Shown piece after piece: positions 1 through 8,960 of a stretch of DNA of 64,000 bases; within the stretch, counting starts at the first letter, position 1; each line of letters starts with the position of its first letter. Source of the stretch: Isoalcanivorax pacificus W11-5 (GTDB lineage: Bacteria > Pseudomonadota > Gammaproteobacteria > Pseudomonadales > Alcanivoracaceae). Position numbers and translations under genes: made by a program. A model generated the notes under the pieces. It was given only the letters and a program-made list of their open reading frames with translations, did not search any database and was not told where the DNA came from. Location: contig NZ_CP004387.1 of NCBI RefSeq assembly GCF_000299335.2, positions 2,170,001 through 2,234,000 of the forward strand, given 5' to 3'.

Positions 1-167
1 GGCACATCTTTCTGCTCATACAACCAGACAGACGAGGCGTCTGCGGTGTAGTCCAGATGCACCCACAGCAGCCCCTGTGATGGCTCCCACTGGCAGACAC
101 CCTCCCAGTCGAGCGTACGGGCGCCGCCCCGGCCATCCAGCAGCACGGCATGCACGAGTCCTTCCAT
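1..167 (-). CDS. zntB: Zinc transporter ZntB-like (CorA family), N-terminal part
   Basis: Only the first 55 codons are inside the window; the gene runs off the left edge. The reading begins MEGLVHAVLLDGRG and contains GLLWVHLDYT at residues 32-41, the Trp-Val-His-Leu-Asp stretch typical of the cytoplasmic N-terminal domain of ZntB-type CorA proteins. Those proteins are inner-membrane pentamers that move Zn2+. The membrane segments and the GMN signature lie outside the window, so the call rests on the N-terminus alone. An AAGGAGA ribosome site sits 6 bases before the ATG. It follows acuI by 26 bases on the same strand and is probably in the same transcript. Confidence 0.6.
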   Translation of the reverse strand, partial: MEGLVHAVLLDGRGGARTLDWEGVCQWEPSQGLLWVHLDYTADASSVWLYEQKDV

Positions 168-193
168 GGCGCTCTCCTTGGCTTTTATCGACG

Positions 194-1189
194 TCAGGCG
201 AGGTTCACCAGCACACGGCCCCGCACACCGCCCTGAAGGATCGTATCAAACCAGGGCACCAGGCCGGCCAGGTCGGTTTCCGCAGCGCACAGTGATTCCA
301 GCACGGGAATGCGCCAGTCCGTCGCCAGCCGCTCCCACACCGCCGCCTTGGTCGCCAGCGGTTGCTCCACACTGTCCACACCAAGCAGACGCACGTTGCG
401 CAGGATAAAGGGGAACACGGTCAGCGGCAGGTCAGTGGACGCAGCCAGGCCACAGCAGGCCACCGCGCCGCCATAGCTGGTGCTTTTCACGGCGTTCGCC
501 AGTGGCTCGCCGCCCAGGGTATCCACTACCCCGGCCCAGCGCGGTTTCAGAACCGGCTTGCTGGCCCCGGCCAGCATTGCCTCACGGTCAATCAGCGCCG
601 TGGCGCCAAGTTGTGTCAGCCAGTCCGCTGCCTCGGCCTTGCCGCTGCCTGCCACCACCTGGAAACCCAGGTGCGCCAGCAATGCCACGGCAAAAGAGCC
701 CACACCGCCGGTGGCACCAGTGACCAGCACTTCACCATCGGCCGGCGTGACACCGGCATCCAGCAGCGCCTGCACGCACAGCCCGGCCGTCAGGCCGGCA
801 GTGCCGTGCAGCATGGCGACACGCGCATCCAGCCCGCCGGGCAGTTTCAGCACCCAGCCCGCCGGGACACGGATGTATTCGCCATAGCCTCCGGCGGTAT
901 TCATGCCCAGGTCATAGCCGGTCACCAGTACCGGCGTGCCTTCGGCGAAGGTATCAGTGCTGTCGGTGACCACGACCCCGGCGGCATCAATGCCCGGTGT
1001 ATGCGGGTAATTGCGCGTCACGCCCCGGTTGCCGCTGGCCGACAGCGCATCCTTGTAGTTCAGCGAAGACCACTGCACCCGGATCAGCACATCACCGGGT
1101 GGCAGGTCATCCAGAGAGCGCTGCACCAGACGGGTGGCGAAGCCATCGCCTTCCTCGGCCGTCTGCAACGCATTGAAGGTGTCCGTCAT
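194..1189 (-). CDS. acuI: Acrylyl-CoA reductase AcuI / YhdH-type quinone oxidoreductase
   Basis: Medium-chain dehydrogenase/reductase of 331 residues, the usual size for the YhdH/AcuI group. Known members reduce acryloyl-CoA to propanoyl-CoA with NADPH, which detoxifies acrylate. The GroES-like N-terminal half contains SSLNYKDALSASGNRGVTR (residues 41-59) and PHTPGIDAAG. The Rossmann nucleotide-binding loop GATGGVG is at 158-164. No structural zinc-binding cysteine cluster is seen, as expected for this zinc-free group. The ATG is fixed by an AGGAG seven bases upstream, which is itself the last unit of a 12-bp tandem repeat. It follows sohB by 64 bases on the same strand. The substrate is inferred from family only. 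Confidence 0.85.
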   Translation of the reverse strand: MTDTFNALQTAEEGDGFATRLVQRSLDDLPPGDVLIRVQWSSLNYKDALSASGNRGVTRNYPHTPGIDAAGVVVTDSTDTFAEGTPVLVTGYDLGMNTAGGYGEYIRVPAGWVLKLPGGLDARVAMLHGTAGLTAGLCVQALLDAGVTPADGEVLVTGATGGVGSFAVALLAHLGFQVVAGSGKAEAADWLTQLGATALIDREAMLAGASKPVLKPRWAGVVDTLGGEPLANAVKSTSYGGAVACCGLAASTDLPLTVFPFILRNVRLLGVDSVEQPLATKAAVWERLATDWRIPVLESLCAAETDLAGLVPWFDTILQGGVRGRVLVNLA

Positions 1190-1249
1190 CGGTGCTCTCC
1201 TCGATGCTCTCTTCGGTGCTCTCTTCGGTGCTCTCTTCCGTGTTCTCTT
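1190..1249 (-). repeat. Five tandem 12-bp Shine-Dalgarno-like units before acuI
   Basis: Five head-to-tail 12-mers lie between the sohB stop and the acuI ATG at 1190-1201, 1202-1213, 1214-1225, 1226-1237 and 1238-1249. Read on the minus strand the consensus is AAGAGAGCACCG. Two units are identical and the others differ at one to three positions. The unit touching the start codon reads AGGAGAGCACCG and supplies the ribosome site of acuI at ideal spacing. The upstream units are weaker copies of the same element. Confidence 0.9.
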
Positions 1250-1253
1250 CGGT

Positions 1254-2318
1254 TCACTGCCACCAGCGCTGCGCGCCGCGATGGAACCAGCGCTCGGTAA
1301 CGCGCATCACCGCTGCCTCGAACGACAGGCCCAGGCGCTCCGCCAGCTTCTGGCGAGTGTGCCAGGTCACCTCATACACTTCCGCGTCGCGGCAGCGTCC
1401 CAGCAGGTATTCGTCACTGGTCTGGATCTCGTCCACCAGCCCCAGCTCCTTCGCCCGACTGCCAAACCAGTGCTCACCGGTCGCCACCTTGTCGATATCC
1501 AGGCCTCGGCGGTGTTCGCGCACGAAGTCCTTGAATAGCACATGGGTGTCTTCCAGTTCTTCCTGGAATTTCTGCCGGCCATGCTCGGTGTTCTCGCCAA
1601 ACATGGTCAGGGTGCGCTTGTATTCGCCGGCAGTCATCAGCTCGACGTCGATCTCGTTCTTGCGCAGCAAGCGATGGAAATTGGGGATCTGTGCCACCAC
1701 ACCGATGGAGCCCAGCACCGCAAACGGCGCTGCGACAATGCGATCGGCGATGCAGGCCATCATGTAACCACCGCTGGCCGCAACGCGGTCCACACACACG
1801 GTGAGCCGCACGCCCTGGCTACGGATGCGCTTGAGCTGAGAGGCCGCCAGGCCGTAGGAATGCACCAGGCCACCCGGGCTTTCCAGCCGCACCATGACTT
1901 CATCCTGTTTATCAGCAACCTGTAGCAAGGCACTGATTTCTCTGGACAATGCATCGACTCCACTGGCCTGCACATCACCGTCAAAATCGAGCACGAAGAC
2001 CCGTGGCTTGCTGGGCGCGCCACCGGGTACGGCATTGGCCTTCTTGTCGGCCTTGGCCCTGGCCTTCTCCTCTTTACGCTGCTGTTTGCGGGCCTGCTTG
2101 CGCTCGCCCTCCGGCAGCACCGCCTCGCGGATGCCGTCGCGCAGTTCATTGAACTCTTCGTTCAGGTGCCGCACCCGGATATCCCCGTGCTGGTCACCGC
2201 CCTGCCCACGCTGCCGCGCAGCGGTGGACACGATACCGCCCACCACAAACAGAATCGCTACCACGAGGGTAGCGACCTTGGCGAGAAACAACCCGTATTC
2301 ACTCAAAAACGCTATCAC
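1254..2318 (-). CDS. sohB: Probable inner-membrane protease SohB (S49 family)
   Basis: Protein of 354 residues with one N-terminal membrane segment (about residues 8-32), a charged Lys/Arg/Glu-rich linker (about 70-95) and a C-terminal SppA-type serine protease domain. The nucleophile is probably Ser182 in AASGGYMMA, and the general base Lys234 in AGEYKRTL, giving the Ser-Lys dyad of the S49 family. SohB is thought to cleave substrates at the periplasmic face, though its natural substrates are poorly known. The start is GTG with AGGAG seven bases upstream. It lies between a small membrane protein gene (48 bases upstream) and acuI. Confidence 0.9.
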   Translation of the reverse strand: MIAFLSEYGLFLAKVATLVVAILFVVGGIVSTAARQRGQGGDQHGDIRVRHLNEEFNELRDGIREAVLPEGERKQARKQQRKEEKARAKADKKANAVPGGAPSKPRVFVLDFDGDVQASGVDALSREISALLQVADKQDEVMVRLESPGGLVHSYGLAASQLKRIRSQGVRLTVCVDRVAASGGYMMACIADRIVAAPFAVLGSIGVVAQIPNFHRLLRKNEIDVELMTAGEYKRTLTMFGENTEHGRQKFQEELEDTHVLFKDFVREHRRGLDIDKVATGEHWFGSRAKELGLVDEIQTSDEYLLGRCRDAEVYEVTWHTRQKLAERLGLSFEAAVMRVTERWFHRGAQRWWQ

Positions 2319-2366
2319 TCACTGCTCCTGACTCGTTTCACGCCTGCCCCGCGCCACGCGGGGAAT

Positions 2367-2999
2367 TCACTCCAGCATCGCCGCTTCGGCGACCCCGTTC
2401 AGCGGCCGGCCTTCCAGTTGGCCCGCCGACGGAACGACCTGGAAAATAGCACCATCTGCCATCGGCAGATAGGCCACACCCATGACCGAGGTATTCAGCA
2501 ACAGACCGCCCTCGCCGTCATGGATATCAAATACTACCGGCGCCCGATGGATGCTGTGCCGGGTACGCTCGCGGGAACGCTCGTGTTCCAGCGCCAGATA
2601 ACGCCCCTGGATACTGTCCAGCTGATAGCCCGGGCGGGCGCCGAACAGGGCAAACAGCCCTTTCCAGGACACCACCCGCACATCCAGCTGCCAGAGATCG
2701 CCGCGCAGGGCGTAATCATGGCTTTGCCCGTCCGGCAACGCCACCGTGGCAACAAAATTCTGGGGCCCCAACTCGCGAAAGCTGACCGTCGCCACCGGTG
2801 TTTCCGGCTTCAGTTCGCTGTAGCTGTACAGGTTCATCGCATACAACGCGCTGTACACCGCCAGCCCGACCAGCAACAGGCCGGCGCTGCCCTTGAGCCA
2901 TTGCAGCAGCCATTGCTGACGCAGCAGCACCCAGGCGCCCAGACCGACCAGCACCAGACTCAGGCCGATCAGCACGATCGGCACGCCACTGAAATTCAT
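2367..2999 (-). CDS. Uncharacterised inner-membrane protein with two N-terminal helices
   Basis: 210 residues. Two hydrophobic segments (about 5-25 and 37-55) are followed by a soluble, probably periplasmic domain of about 150 residues with no motif I recognise. The pattern, two closely spaced helices plus a beta-rich tail, resembles small proteins of Pseudomonas and relatives sometimes labelled 'multidrug transporter' without basis. Its ATG overlaps the nudC stop by four bases (ATGA), so translation is probably coupled to nudC. I assign no function. Confidence 0.7.
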   Translation of the reverse strand: MNFSGVPIVLIGLSLVLVGLGAWVLLRQQWLLQWLKGSAGLLLVGLAVYSALYAMNLYSYSELKPETPVATVSFRELGPQNFVATVALPDGQSHDYALRGDLWQLDVRVVSWKGLFALFGARPGYQLDSIQGRYLALEHERSRERTRHSIHRAPVVFDIHDGEGGLLLNTSVMGVAYLPMADGAIFQVVPSAGQLEGRPLNGVAEAAMLE

Positions 3000-3841
3000 T
3001 CATTACCCCCTTCCGCCAGTGCCTTGCGGCGCTGGACCCAGTCCTCGATCAATGCCCGCGCAATGCTGCCGGTGGGCGGAATCGGCGGCAGGTCACTGTA
3101 GTGCCACCAGTGCGCCTCGACGATTTCCTCTCCGTCCACGTTAATGTCCCCTTCCGCGTAGTCGGCATGGAAACCAAGCATCAGCGCGTGGGGGAACGGC
3201 CAGGACTGGCTGGCGTAGTAGTGCAATGTGCCGAGCTTGAGTCCGGTCTCTTCGAACACTTCACGGTGCACCGCCTGCTCGGCGCTCTCGCCCGCCTCGA
3301 TAAAGCCGGCCAGGCAGCTGAAAAACCGCGCCGGAAACCGCGCCGCACGCGCCAGCAACACCTCGTCCCCGCGCGTCACCAGCGCGATCACGCAGGGCGA
3401 AATGCGCGGGTACTGGGTGTAACCGCAATTCGGGCAGGCCATGGCACGGTCATGGCGGTGGCTTTCCGCACGGGTGCCGCAGCGGGAACAGAACTGGTGA
3501 TTGCAGTACCAGGTGGCCACCTGGGAGGCGCGGCCGGCCATGGCGAAGGTCAGCTCGTCCAGCTCACCCAGCAACCGGCGCAGTTCCGACAGATAGAAAC
3601 CGGGCGGCACCTGCGCCGGGTCGTCCAGGGGCACCGCAAAACAGTCCTGCTGGCGCAGCCGGCCCAGATACAGCGGCTCGGCGCCCGGCAGGCCGATCTC
3701 TTCCACCGTTTCGCCTTCCGGCAGCAACGGCAACGACGGGTCCTCACTGACCATCAGCCGGCCGTCGTGGAAGACGAACCACAGGGCGCGGCCATTCAGG
3801 GCCGCCGGCATGCTGGCCAGGAATTCCAGATCACTATGCAC
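2996..3841 (-). CDS. nudC: NAD-capped RNA hydrolase / NADH pyrophosphatase NudC
   Basis: Nudix hydrolase of 281 residues that splits NAD(H) to NMN(H) and AMP and removes NAD caps from RNA. The order is an N-terminal domain, a four-Cys zinc ribbon (C118, C121, C136, C139 in CSRC and CPNC), the Nudix box from about 179 to 200 with REVFEETG, and the NudC-specific segment SQSWPFPHA at 211-219. The usual form of that last motif is SQPWPFPxS, so two positions differ here. The start is GTG. It is followed by an overlapping small membrane protein gene and preceded by the fimL-like gene, the same neighbour as in Pseudomonas. Confidence 0.93.
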   Translation of the reverse strand: MHSDLEFLASMPAALNGRALWFVFHDGRLMVSEDPSLPLLPEGETVEEIGLPGAEPLYLGRLRQQDCFAVPLDDPAQVPPGFYLSELRRLLGELDELTFAMAGRASQVATWYCNHQFCSRCGTRAESHRHDRAMACPNCGYTQYPRISPCVIALVTRGDEVLLARAARFPARFFSCLAGFIEAGESAEQAVHREVFEETGLKLGTLHYYASQSWPFPHALMLGFHADYAEGDINVDGEEIVEAHWWHYSDLPPIPPTGSIARALIEDWVQRRKALAEGGNE

Positions 3842-3868
3842 GCATCAACCTCGCTTCCCCATCGGCCC

Positions 3869-5560
3869 TCAGGCAGGCTGCGGCGCGCGCATCACCGGAT
3901 AGCCCAGTTCGGCCAGGCTTTCCTCCGCCACTTCCAGTACTGCGTCACCAATGGGCTTATGTTCTTCCATACTTTCCAGATAGTAATCAATGCTCGTGAT
4001 GGCGTCGGCAAGGGTTTCCATCTGCTCACGTACCGGCGCACCACTGCCGGTCAGCATCGATTGTTCGATGTACTGGCGACAGCCTTCAAGAATGGCCCGC
4101 GCGCGGTCCAGTTCCAGGAACATCAGGCCGCCGGACACACCCACCAGCACAGACGGCACGTTGCTCAGGTGCATGCGGTCGCCCTGGCTGTCGATAAAGG
4201 ACGTCAGCGAGCGTTTGGTCAGGGAAATACCTGCGCGGCACTCCCCCACCACCGTCATCCGTGCTTCATCGAGCTGGTACAGGGAAATGCGGGTGTTGCG
4301 CACCTCGCGGTTGATATCGTCCGCCGGTGCAAAGCGGCGCTCCAGCGTGGCGACAGCATTCTCGACCATCAGCAGGTCATCCACCAGCGCATGGAAGTCC
4401 ATGCCCTCGGGGTCCACTTCACCATTGCGCCACTGCCGCACCTGGTCCGCCCGGCCGCGAATCTGCGCGGCTTCGCGACTCTGCCCGATCATCACCAGCG
4501 TGCCGGCAAGCCGCACCAGCGTATCCGCCAGATCGCCGTAGTCGGTATCGGCCGCCCCCTGCGCCGCCATGTCCAGCGTGGACTTGATGTCGTTCAGTTC
4601 TTCTTTCAGCGCGGTCGCCACGGTCCGGATCACCGAGCCGCCGGCACCGCTCATCAGCGACAGCTCTTCCTGCAAGGCGCCGTCGGTGAAGCGCGGCCGT
4701 ACCGAGAAGGCACGTTTCACCTCCCCGATCAGCCCCTGGTCCTGGGTGGCCAGCGACACCAGATAGACGCTCTCTTTTACCAGCAACAGGGGCGCGTCGC
4801 TTTCCAGCGCCCGCTCACCTTCGTAGACCAGCCGCTTGATCTGCCGGTCGAACTGCGACAACAGTTGCTTGCGCGCCGGCGTCAGGCGCATCTCATCCGC
4901 CAGCAGGGCCTCTACCGCCGCACGGGCCACCCACCAGAGGCGTCCCATCGGCGCATCGCCACACAGCCGGTCGATACGCGCCAGCGCGCGGCTGACCAGC
5001 TTCAGGCTGGTACGGCTCTCACCGCGCAGCACCCCCAGCAGCCCGACCTGGTACATGTGCCGCATGCGCCGGCACAGACGCGTCACGTCGGTGCGCGGAG
5101 TACTGGCAGGCGCGGCCGGTGGCTGGCGTTCACGGGTGACATCGACACGGAAGAAGTGACTTTCGGCGATCAGCGGTTTGCCCGCCGAGCGTCGCAGTTC
5201 ATTGATCCCGCCCACCAGCAGTTCCGGCATGGCGGCGTTCTTGAGCTGCACATATTCGAGATAGCGGCCCAGCAGCACGATGGCGTTGCCCAGCGTGCCC
5301 ACCATCCGCTCGGGCGTGACGCTGCGACCAATGGCCTCGGCCACCAGTTCCATTTCCTCCGCCATCAGCGCCGCTGCCGGCAATTCCAGTATCTGGCAGA
5401 TGCCGCGCACCTGGTGAAACGCCTCGGCGCACACCTTCAGCTCGCCGCTGCGAGACGTATCCTCGGAGAACACTTCCAGCGCGCTCTCGGCCTGGCTGAG
5501 CGTGGCGTCGAGTTCGTCCTTGAGGAACGTCAGAGAGGTGGTATTGGTAATGGCGACCAT
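3869..5560 (-). CDS. fimL: FimL-like protein, related to the N-terminus of ChpA
   Basis: 563 residues from the ATG chosen here, which has GGAGA five bases upstream; an in-frame ATG 15 bases earlier lacks a ribosome site. It is a helical protein without kinase, CheW or receiver domains. The segment FHQVRGICQILELPAAALMA (near residues 48-67) and the following AEEMELVAEAIG match the pattern seen at the N-terminus of the ChpA/PilL histidine kinases. FimL of Pseudomonas has this architecture, lies beside nudC, and raises cAMP to promote type IV pilus assembly and twitching. The neighbouring nudC supports orthology. The His of HQVRG resembles a phosphotransfer site, but FimL is not thought to be phosphorylated, so I make no such claim. 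There is no pilus gene nearby. Confidence 0.75.
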   Translation of the reverse strand: MVAITNTTSLTFLKDELDATLSQAESALEVFSEDTSRSGELKVCAEAFHQVRGICQILELPAAALMAEEMELVAEAIGRSVTPERMVGTLGNAIVLLGRYLEYVQLKNAAMPELLVGGINELRRSAGKPLIAESHFFRVDVTRERQPPAAPASTPRTDVTRLCRRMRHMYQVGLLGVLRGESRTSLKLVSRALARIDRLCGDAPMGRLWWVARAAVEALLADEMRLTPARKQLLSQFDRQIKRLVYEGERALESDAPLLLVKESVYLVSLATQDQGLIGEVKRAFSVRPRFTDGALQEELSLMSGAGGSVIRTVATALKEELNDIKSTLDMAAQGAADTDYGDLADTLVRLAGTLVMIGQSREAAQIRGRADQVRQWRNGEVDPEGMDFHALVDDLLMVENAVATLERRFAPADDINREVRNTRISLYQLDEARMTVVGECRAGISLTKRSLTSFIDSQGDRMHLSNVPSVLVGVSGGLMFLELDRARAILEGCRQYIEQSMLTGSGAPVREQMETLADAITSIDYYLESMEEHKPIGDAVLEVAEESLAELGYPVMRAPQPA

Positions 5561-5855
5561 GGACTCTCCACACACCTTTGTTTGTTATGGCCGGTCATGC
5601 TGCGCCGGCGCCTGTCGCGCCGGACCACATCCCCCAACCGGCGGCCGGCCCTGGCGGGCCGTCCCGTCTACCCCGCAGCCTGCCGGCTGCGCTCAGAACA
5701 CTGCAACGGGAACCTTACCTGCCATGACACACGACAACCGTAGCAGAATCGTTGTAAGGCCGTCCCCGGCCGCACGCGCGCCTCAACAATGCGTCAACTT
5801 TATACCCTAAACAACTGAATTAACGATATTTTGTTAACCATGACACAGCGCCGGA
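5561..5855. other. Intergenic region upstream of the fimL-like gene
   Basis: About 295 bases between the dnaQ stop and the fimL-like start, both on the minus strand. The part next to fimL is GC-rich. The part next to dnaQ (about 5790-5840) is AT-rich and holds TATAAA on the minus strand near 5800, preceded by TTAACA-like hexamers at poor spacing. This is the only promoter-like patch I see. There is no convincing ORF or T-tailed hairpin. Confidence 0.4.
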
Positions 5856-6596
5856 TCAGTGTTCAGCTGCGCTGTCCTGCTCCAGCTGGAGCCACAGTGC
5901 GCCCTGTTCCGACGCCCTGGCAATGCCGCCGAGCTTCGCCTCGTGTGCCGCCAGTTCGTCACCGCTGGCGCGAATTACCTTCAATGCCGGGCGATCCGGT
6001 GCCAGCCGCCGGATCGGCTCGGCGCTGGCCTCCCCGCTGCTGTTATTGCTGTCCTGGCCACCCAGCGACAGGCGCGCCTGGCCGCCGGTCATGATCAGAT
6101 AGACCTCGGCCAGAATCTGGGCATCCAGCAGCGCGCCGTGCAATTCGCGGTTGAAGTTGTCGATGCCATAGCGACGACACAGCGCATCCAGGTTGTTCTT
6201 CTGCCCCGGATGCTTGGCGCGGGCCAGTTGCAGGGTGTCCAGGATCTTGCAGCGCTGTTCGATCGGCTTGTCCTGCCCCAGCCGCCGCAGTTCGTGGTTC
6301 AGGAAGCCGACGTCGAAGGCGGCGTTGTGAATGACCAGTTCCGCGCCATCGATAAACCGCAGGAAATCCTCCGCCACGGCACTGAACACCGGCTTGTCGG
6401 CCAGGAATTCACGGGTAATGCCGTGCACCTGCAAGGCGCCCTCGTCAATATCCCGCTCCGGATTCAGGTACAGGTGCAGGTTGTTGCCGGTAAGCCGGCG
6501 GCCGACCATCTCGACGCAACCGATCTCGATCACCCGGTGCCCTTCCGACGGCTCCAGGCCGGTGGTCTCGGTATCCAGTACGATCTGCCTGCTCAT
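5856..6596 (-). CDS. dnaQ: DNA polymerase III epsilon subunit (proofreading exonuclease)
   Basis: 3'-5' exonuclease of the replicative polymerase, 246 residues. Exo I is LDTETTG with D8 and E10, Exo II is [14 protein letters not shown], and Exo III is HGALLDAQ. After the catalytic domain comes GGQARLSL, at the position of the beta-clamp-binding motif of epsilon, then a linker and the C-terminal segment that contacts the alpha subunit ([10 protein letters not shown]). It overlaps the end of rnhA by four bases. The dnaQ-rnhA pair is a common arrangement, though in E. coli the two genes are divergent. Confidence 0.95.
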   Translation of the reverse strand: MSRQIVLDTETTGLEPSEGHRVIEIGCVEMVGRRLTGNNLHLYLNPERDIDEGALQVHGITREFLADKPVFSAVAEDFLRFIDGAELVIHNAAFDVGFLNHELRRLGQDKPIEQRCKILDTLQLARAKHPGQKNNLDALCRRYGIDNFNRELHGALLDAQILAEVYLIMTGGQARLSLGGQDSNNSSGEASAEPIRRLAPDRPALKVIRASGDELAAHEAKLGGIARASEQGALWLQLEQDSAAEH

Positions 6597-7051
6597 GACG
6601 TCGTGGCTCCTGTGCTGCGCTGCAATTCATCAATGCCCTGATTGGCGAGCTGGTCGGCGCGTTCATTGCCGGCATCGCCGCTGTGGCCCTTGACCCAGCG
6701 CCATTCAATGCTGTGCCGGGCTGCCGCCTGATCCAGCCGCTGCCACAATTCGCCGTTCTTGACCGGGCTCTTGCTGGCGGTACGCCAGCCGTTGCGCTTC
6801 CAGCCGTGAATCCATTTGGTAATGCCTTCGAGCACGTACTTCGAATCCGTGTACAGCACCACCTGGCAGGGTTGCTTCAGGGCTTCCAGCCCCTTGATCA
6901 CCGCCGTCAGTTCCATCTGGTTATTGGTGGTCTGTGGCTCGCCGCCGTGCAGGGTTTTCTGCACCGTGCCATACCGCAGCAGCACTCCCCAGCCGCCGGG
7001 TCCCGGATTACCCCGGCAGGCGCCGTCGGTATACATCTCAACCTGCTTCAA
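6593..7051 (-). CDS. rnhA: Ribonuclease HI
   Basis: Degrades the RNA strand of RNA-DNA hybrids. All four acidic catalytic residues are visible: [26 protein letters not shown] and [12 protein letters not shown], with the catalytic His loop [14 protein letters not shown] place the start at a TTG (7051) because the protein then begins [10 protein letters not shown], matching the family N-terminus at about 152 residues, and GGGGAA lies eight bases upstream. An ATG at 7090 would add 13 residues, overlap the upstream methyltransferase by 23 bases, and has a weak ribosome site. It ends by overlapping dnaQ. Confidence 0.93.
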   Translation of the reverse strand: MKQVEMYTDGACRGNPGPGGWGVLLRYGTVQKTLHGGEPQTTNNQMELTAVIKGLEALKQPCQVVLYTDSKYVLEGITKWIHGWKRNGWRTASKSPVKNGELWQRLDQAAARHSIEWRWVKGHSGDAGNERADQLANQGIDELQRSTGATTS

Positions 7052-7067
7052 ACACTGATTCCCCGTG

Positions 7068-7853
7068 TCATTCTGTCGCGTCCGGTTCATGCCGCTGCCG
7101 CCAGCGGGCCATCGAGACCGGCACCACATTCGGCGCGGCCTGCGGCAGCGAGAAACGCGGCCTGCTCGGGCGCATTACGGCGGCGCGCTTGCGCGCCACC
7201 AGCACATAGAAAGCGCCATGCTGGGACCAGAACCTGGCACCCAGGGTATCCAGCCAGCGAAAACGCCGGCGCATGCTGCCTGCCAGCGGCAGGTTGTACA
7301 AGCCGGAGTCAAAGCCTTCCACTTCACAGGCCAGCACCTGCAGCCAGTCGCTGACGCGATGCGGCCGGATAAACCGGCCAATCCAGGGGACTTTCGAGGA
7401 ATGCAGCCGGAACAGCCGCCAAAGCCCCCACAGGCCCAGCGGCTGGAAGCCGACCACCACCAGCGCGCCGCCCGGCTGCAGCGCACGTGCCAGTTGCCCC
7501 AGCACCAGGTGCGGATCATCCTCGAAATCCAGGCTGTGGTGCAGCAGCACCAGATCCAGACACTGCCGTGGCAATGGCAATTGAGACGGCCGGGCAATGA
7601 TATCGACACCGGGCTGGGTCCCCAGCGTCCATTTCAACGGCATCACGCTGGACTCAAGCAGGGACTCCGGTGTCCCGGCGCAGCATTGCAACGCACGCAG
7701 GCCCGGCAGGCGCGGAAGGGCCTCCGCCAGCACGCGGCGCTCTTCGGCCAGCAACTGCTCGCCGGCCGGGGTCTTCAGCCAGGCGGCAAAGGCCGCTCCG
7801 GTATCCGGCGGCTGGCGGCGGAACGGGGCCCGGATCAGTCTCGGAATTGCCAT
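7068..7853 (-). CDS. YafS-like SAM-dependent methyltransferase
   Basis: 261 residues with a class I methyltransferase core: [20 protein letters not shown] corresponds to the motif IV/post-I region, and [20 protein letters not shown] to the strand and turn after it. The motif I glycine loop is poorly conserved (LRALQCCAG). Its position beside rnhA and divergent from gloB matches yafS of E. coli and its Pseudomonas counterpart. The substrate is unknown. The C-terminal tail is Arg/Pro-rich. The rnhA start lies just beyond its stop. Confidence 0.8.
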   Translation of the reverse strand: MAIPRLIRAPFRRQPPDTGAAFAAWLKTPAGEQLLAEERRVLAEALPRLPGLRALQCCAGTPESLLESSVMPLKWTLGTQPGVDIIARPSQLPLPRQCLDLVLLHHSLDFEDDPHLVLGQLARALQPGGALVVVGFQPLGLWGLWRLFRLHSSKVPWIGRFIRPHRVSDWLQVLACEVEGFDSGLYNLPLAGSMRRRFRWLDTLGARFWSQHGAFYVLVARKRAAVMRPSRPRFSLPQAAPNVVPVSMARWRQRHEPDATE

Positions 7854-8015
7854 GGCAAACGCCCCCTGTGGTAAGGTTCTGCCCGCACACGGTACGGGCC
7901 TTGCTGCTCTGGATGAGTCTAGGGCCTGGCAACACGCCTGTCATCGCCACCGGCGCGGAACCTGCCCGGATGACGGTGGTCATTTTTTCATTCCCGAGAC
8001 AGCGAAGGTGCTCCC

Positions 8016-8792
8016 ATGCTTCTGCACCCGATACCGGCCTTCAGCGACAACTATATCTGGCTGCTGGCCGACGACAACGGCAATGCGCTGGTGGTCGACC
8101 CCGGTGACGCAGCACCGGTCAGCGCCTGTCTGGCCGAACGCCGGCTGACGCTGCGTGCCATCCTGATCACCCATCATCATCCCGACCATGTGGGCGGCGT
8201 GACCCGCCTGCTGGCTGAGCATGATGTGCCGGTGTACGGCCCGGCCGGTGAGCAGATTCCCGGCCGCACCCATGCACTGGCGGACGGTGACAGCGTGCAG
8301 ATCGAGGCCCCCGCGCTGCGTTTCGAGGTGCTGCATGTGCCCGGCCACACACTCGGTCATATCGCCTTTTTCACCCGTGACCACACACCGCCACTGCTGT
8401 TCTGCGGCGACACCCTGTTCGCCGCCGGCTGTGGCCGGCTGTTCGAGGGCACACCCGCGCAGATGCTGACGTCGCTGGACCGCCTCAGCGCGCTGCCGGA
8501 CCAGACTCTGGTCTGCTGCGCCCATGAATACACGCTGAATAATCTGCGTTTTGCGCAAGCCGTCACACCGGATGACACTTCGGTGAATCAACGTCTGGCG
8601 CAAATGATGCATACTCGCGCATCAGGGCAGCCCACCGTGCCGGTGGTCCTTGCCGAGGAACGTCAGAGCAATCCATTCCTGCGGGTCGATGACCAGAACC
8701 TGCGTGAGGCCGTCAACGCCCACGAGCAGGCCGCACTGACAGACCGCACCGAGATTTTTGCCGCGCTCCGGCGCTGGAAAGACCAGTTCTGA
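8016..8792 (+). CDS. gloB: Hydroxyacylglutathione hydrolase (glyoxalase II)
   Basis: Cytosolic binuclear metallo-beta-lactamase-fold enzyme of 258 residues. It hydrolyses S-lactoylglutathione to lactate and glutathione, the second step of methylglyoxal detoxification. The metal motif THHHPDHVGG is at 52-61, with further ligands in HVPGHTLGH, FCGDTLFAAGCGR and CCAHEYTLNN. It is divergent from the methyltransferase gene, with 162 bases between them for both promoters. A modest AAGGTG ribosome site precedes the ATG. Confidence 0.96.
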   Translation: MLLHPIPAFSDNYIWLLADDNGNALVVDPGDAAPVSACLAERRLTLRAILITHHHPDHVGGVTRLLAEHDVPVYGPAGEQIPGRTHALADGDSVQIEAPALRFEVLHVPGHTLGHIAFFTRDHTPPLLFCGDTLFAAGCGRLFEGTPAQMLTSLDRLSALPDQTLVCCAHEYTLNNLRFAQAVTPDDTSVNQRLAQMMHTRASGQPTVPVVLAEERQSNPFLRVDDQNLREAVNAHEQAALTDRTEIFAALRRWKDQF

Positions 8793-8851
8793 ACACACTG
8801 CCCGGCCGCTGCCGGGCACCATGACAGCCCGGCAGCGGTTGTCATTGCACT

Positions 8852-8930
8852 CTTCCGGGGCAATCCCGTGTGCCCGGGAAGATACATCTCAATACCCAAG
8901 ACAAGAGCCGCCATTGCCGGGCAAGGCGGC
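8852..8930 (+). other. Two strong hairpins in the mltD leader
   Basis: Between gloB and mltD there are two inverted repeats. At 8852-8881 CTTCCGGGGCA pairs with TGCCCGGGAAG with one mismatch around an 8-base loop. At 8907-8930 GCCGCC-A-TTGC pairs with GCAAGGCGGC around CGG, with one bulged A. Neither is followed by a T-run, so they do not look like intrinsic terminators. They could structure the mltD leader or slow transcription after gloB. Confidence 0.6.
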
Positions 8931-8960
8931 CGCACGGGATCAACGGAGTTGGTTGAAACA

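Noticed and set aside
3101-5743. Antisense frame of about 880 codons over nudC and the fimL-like gene
   Set aside because: Same codon-use effect; both sense genes carry clear family signatures.
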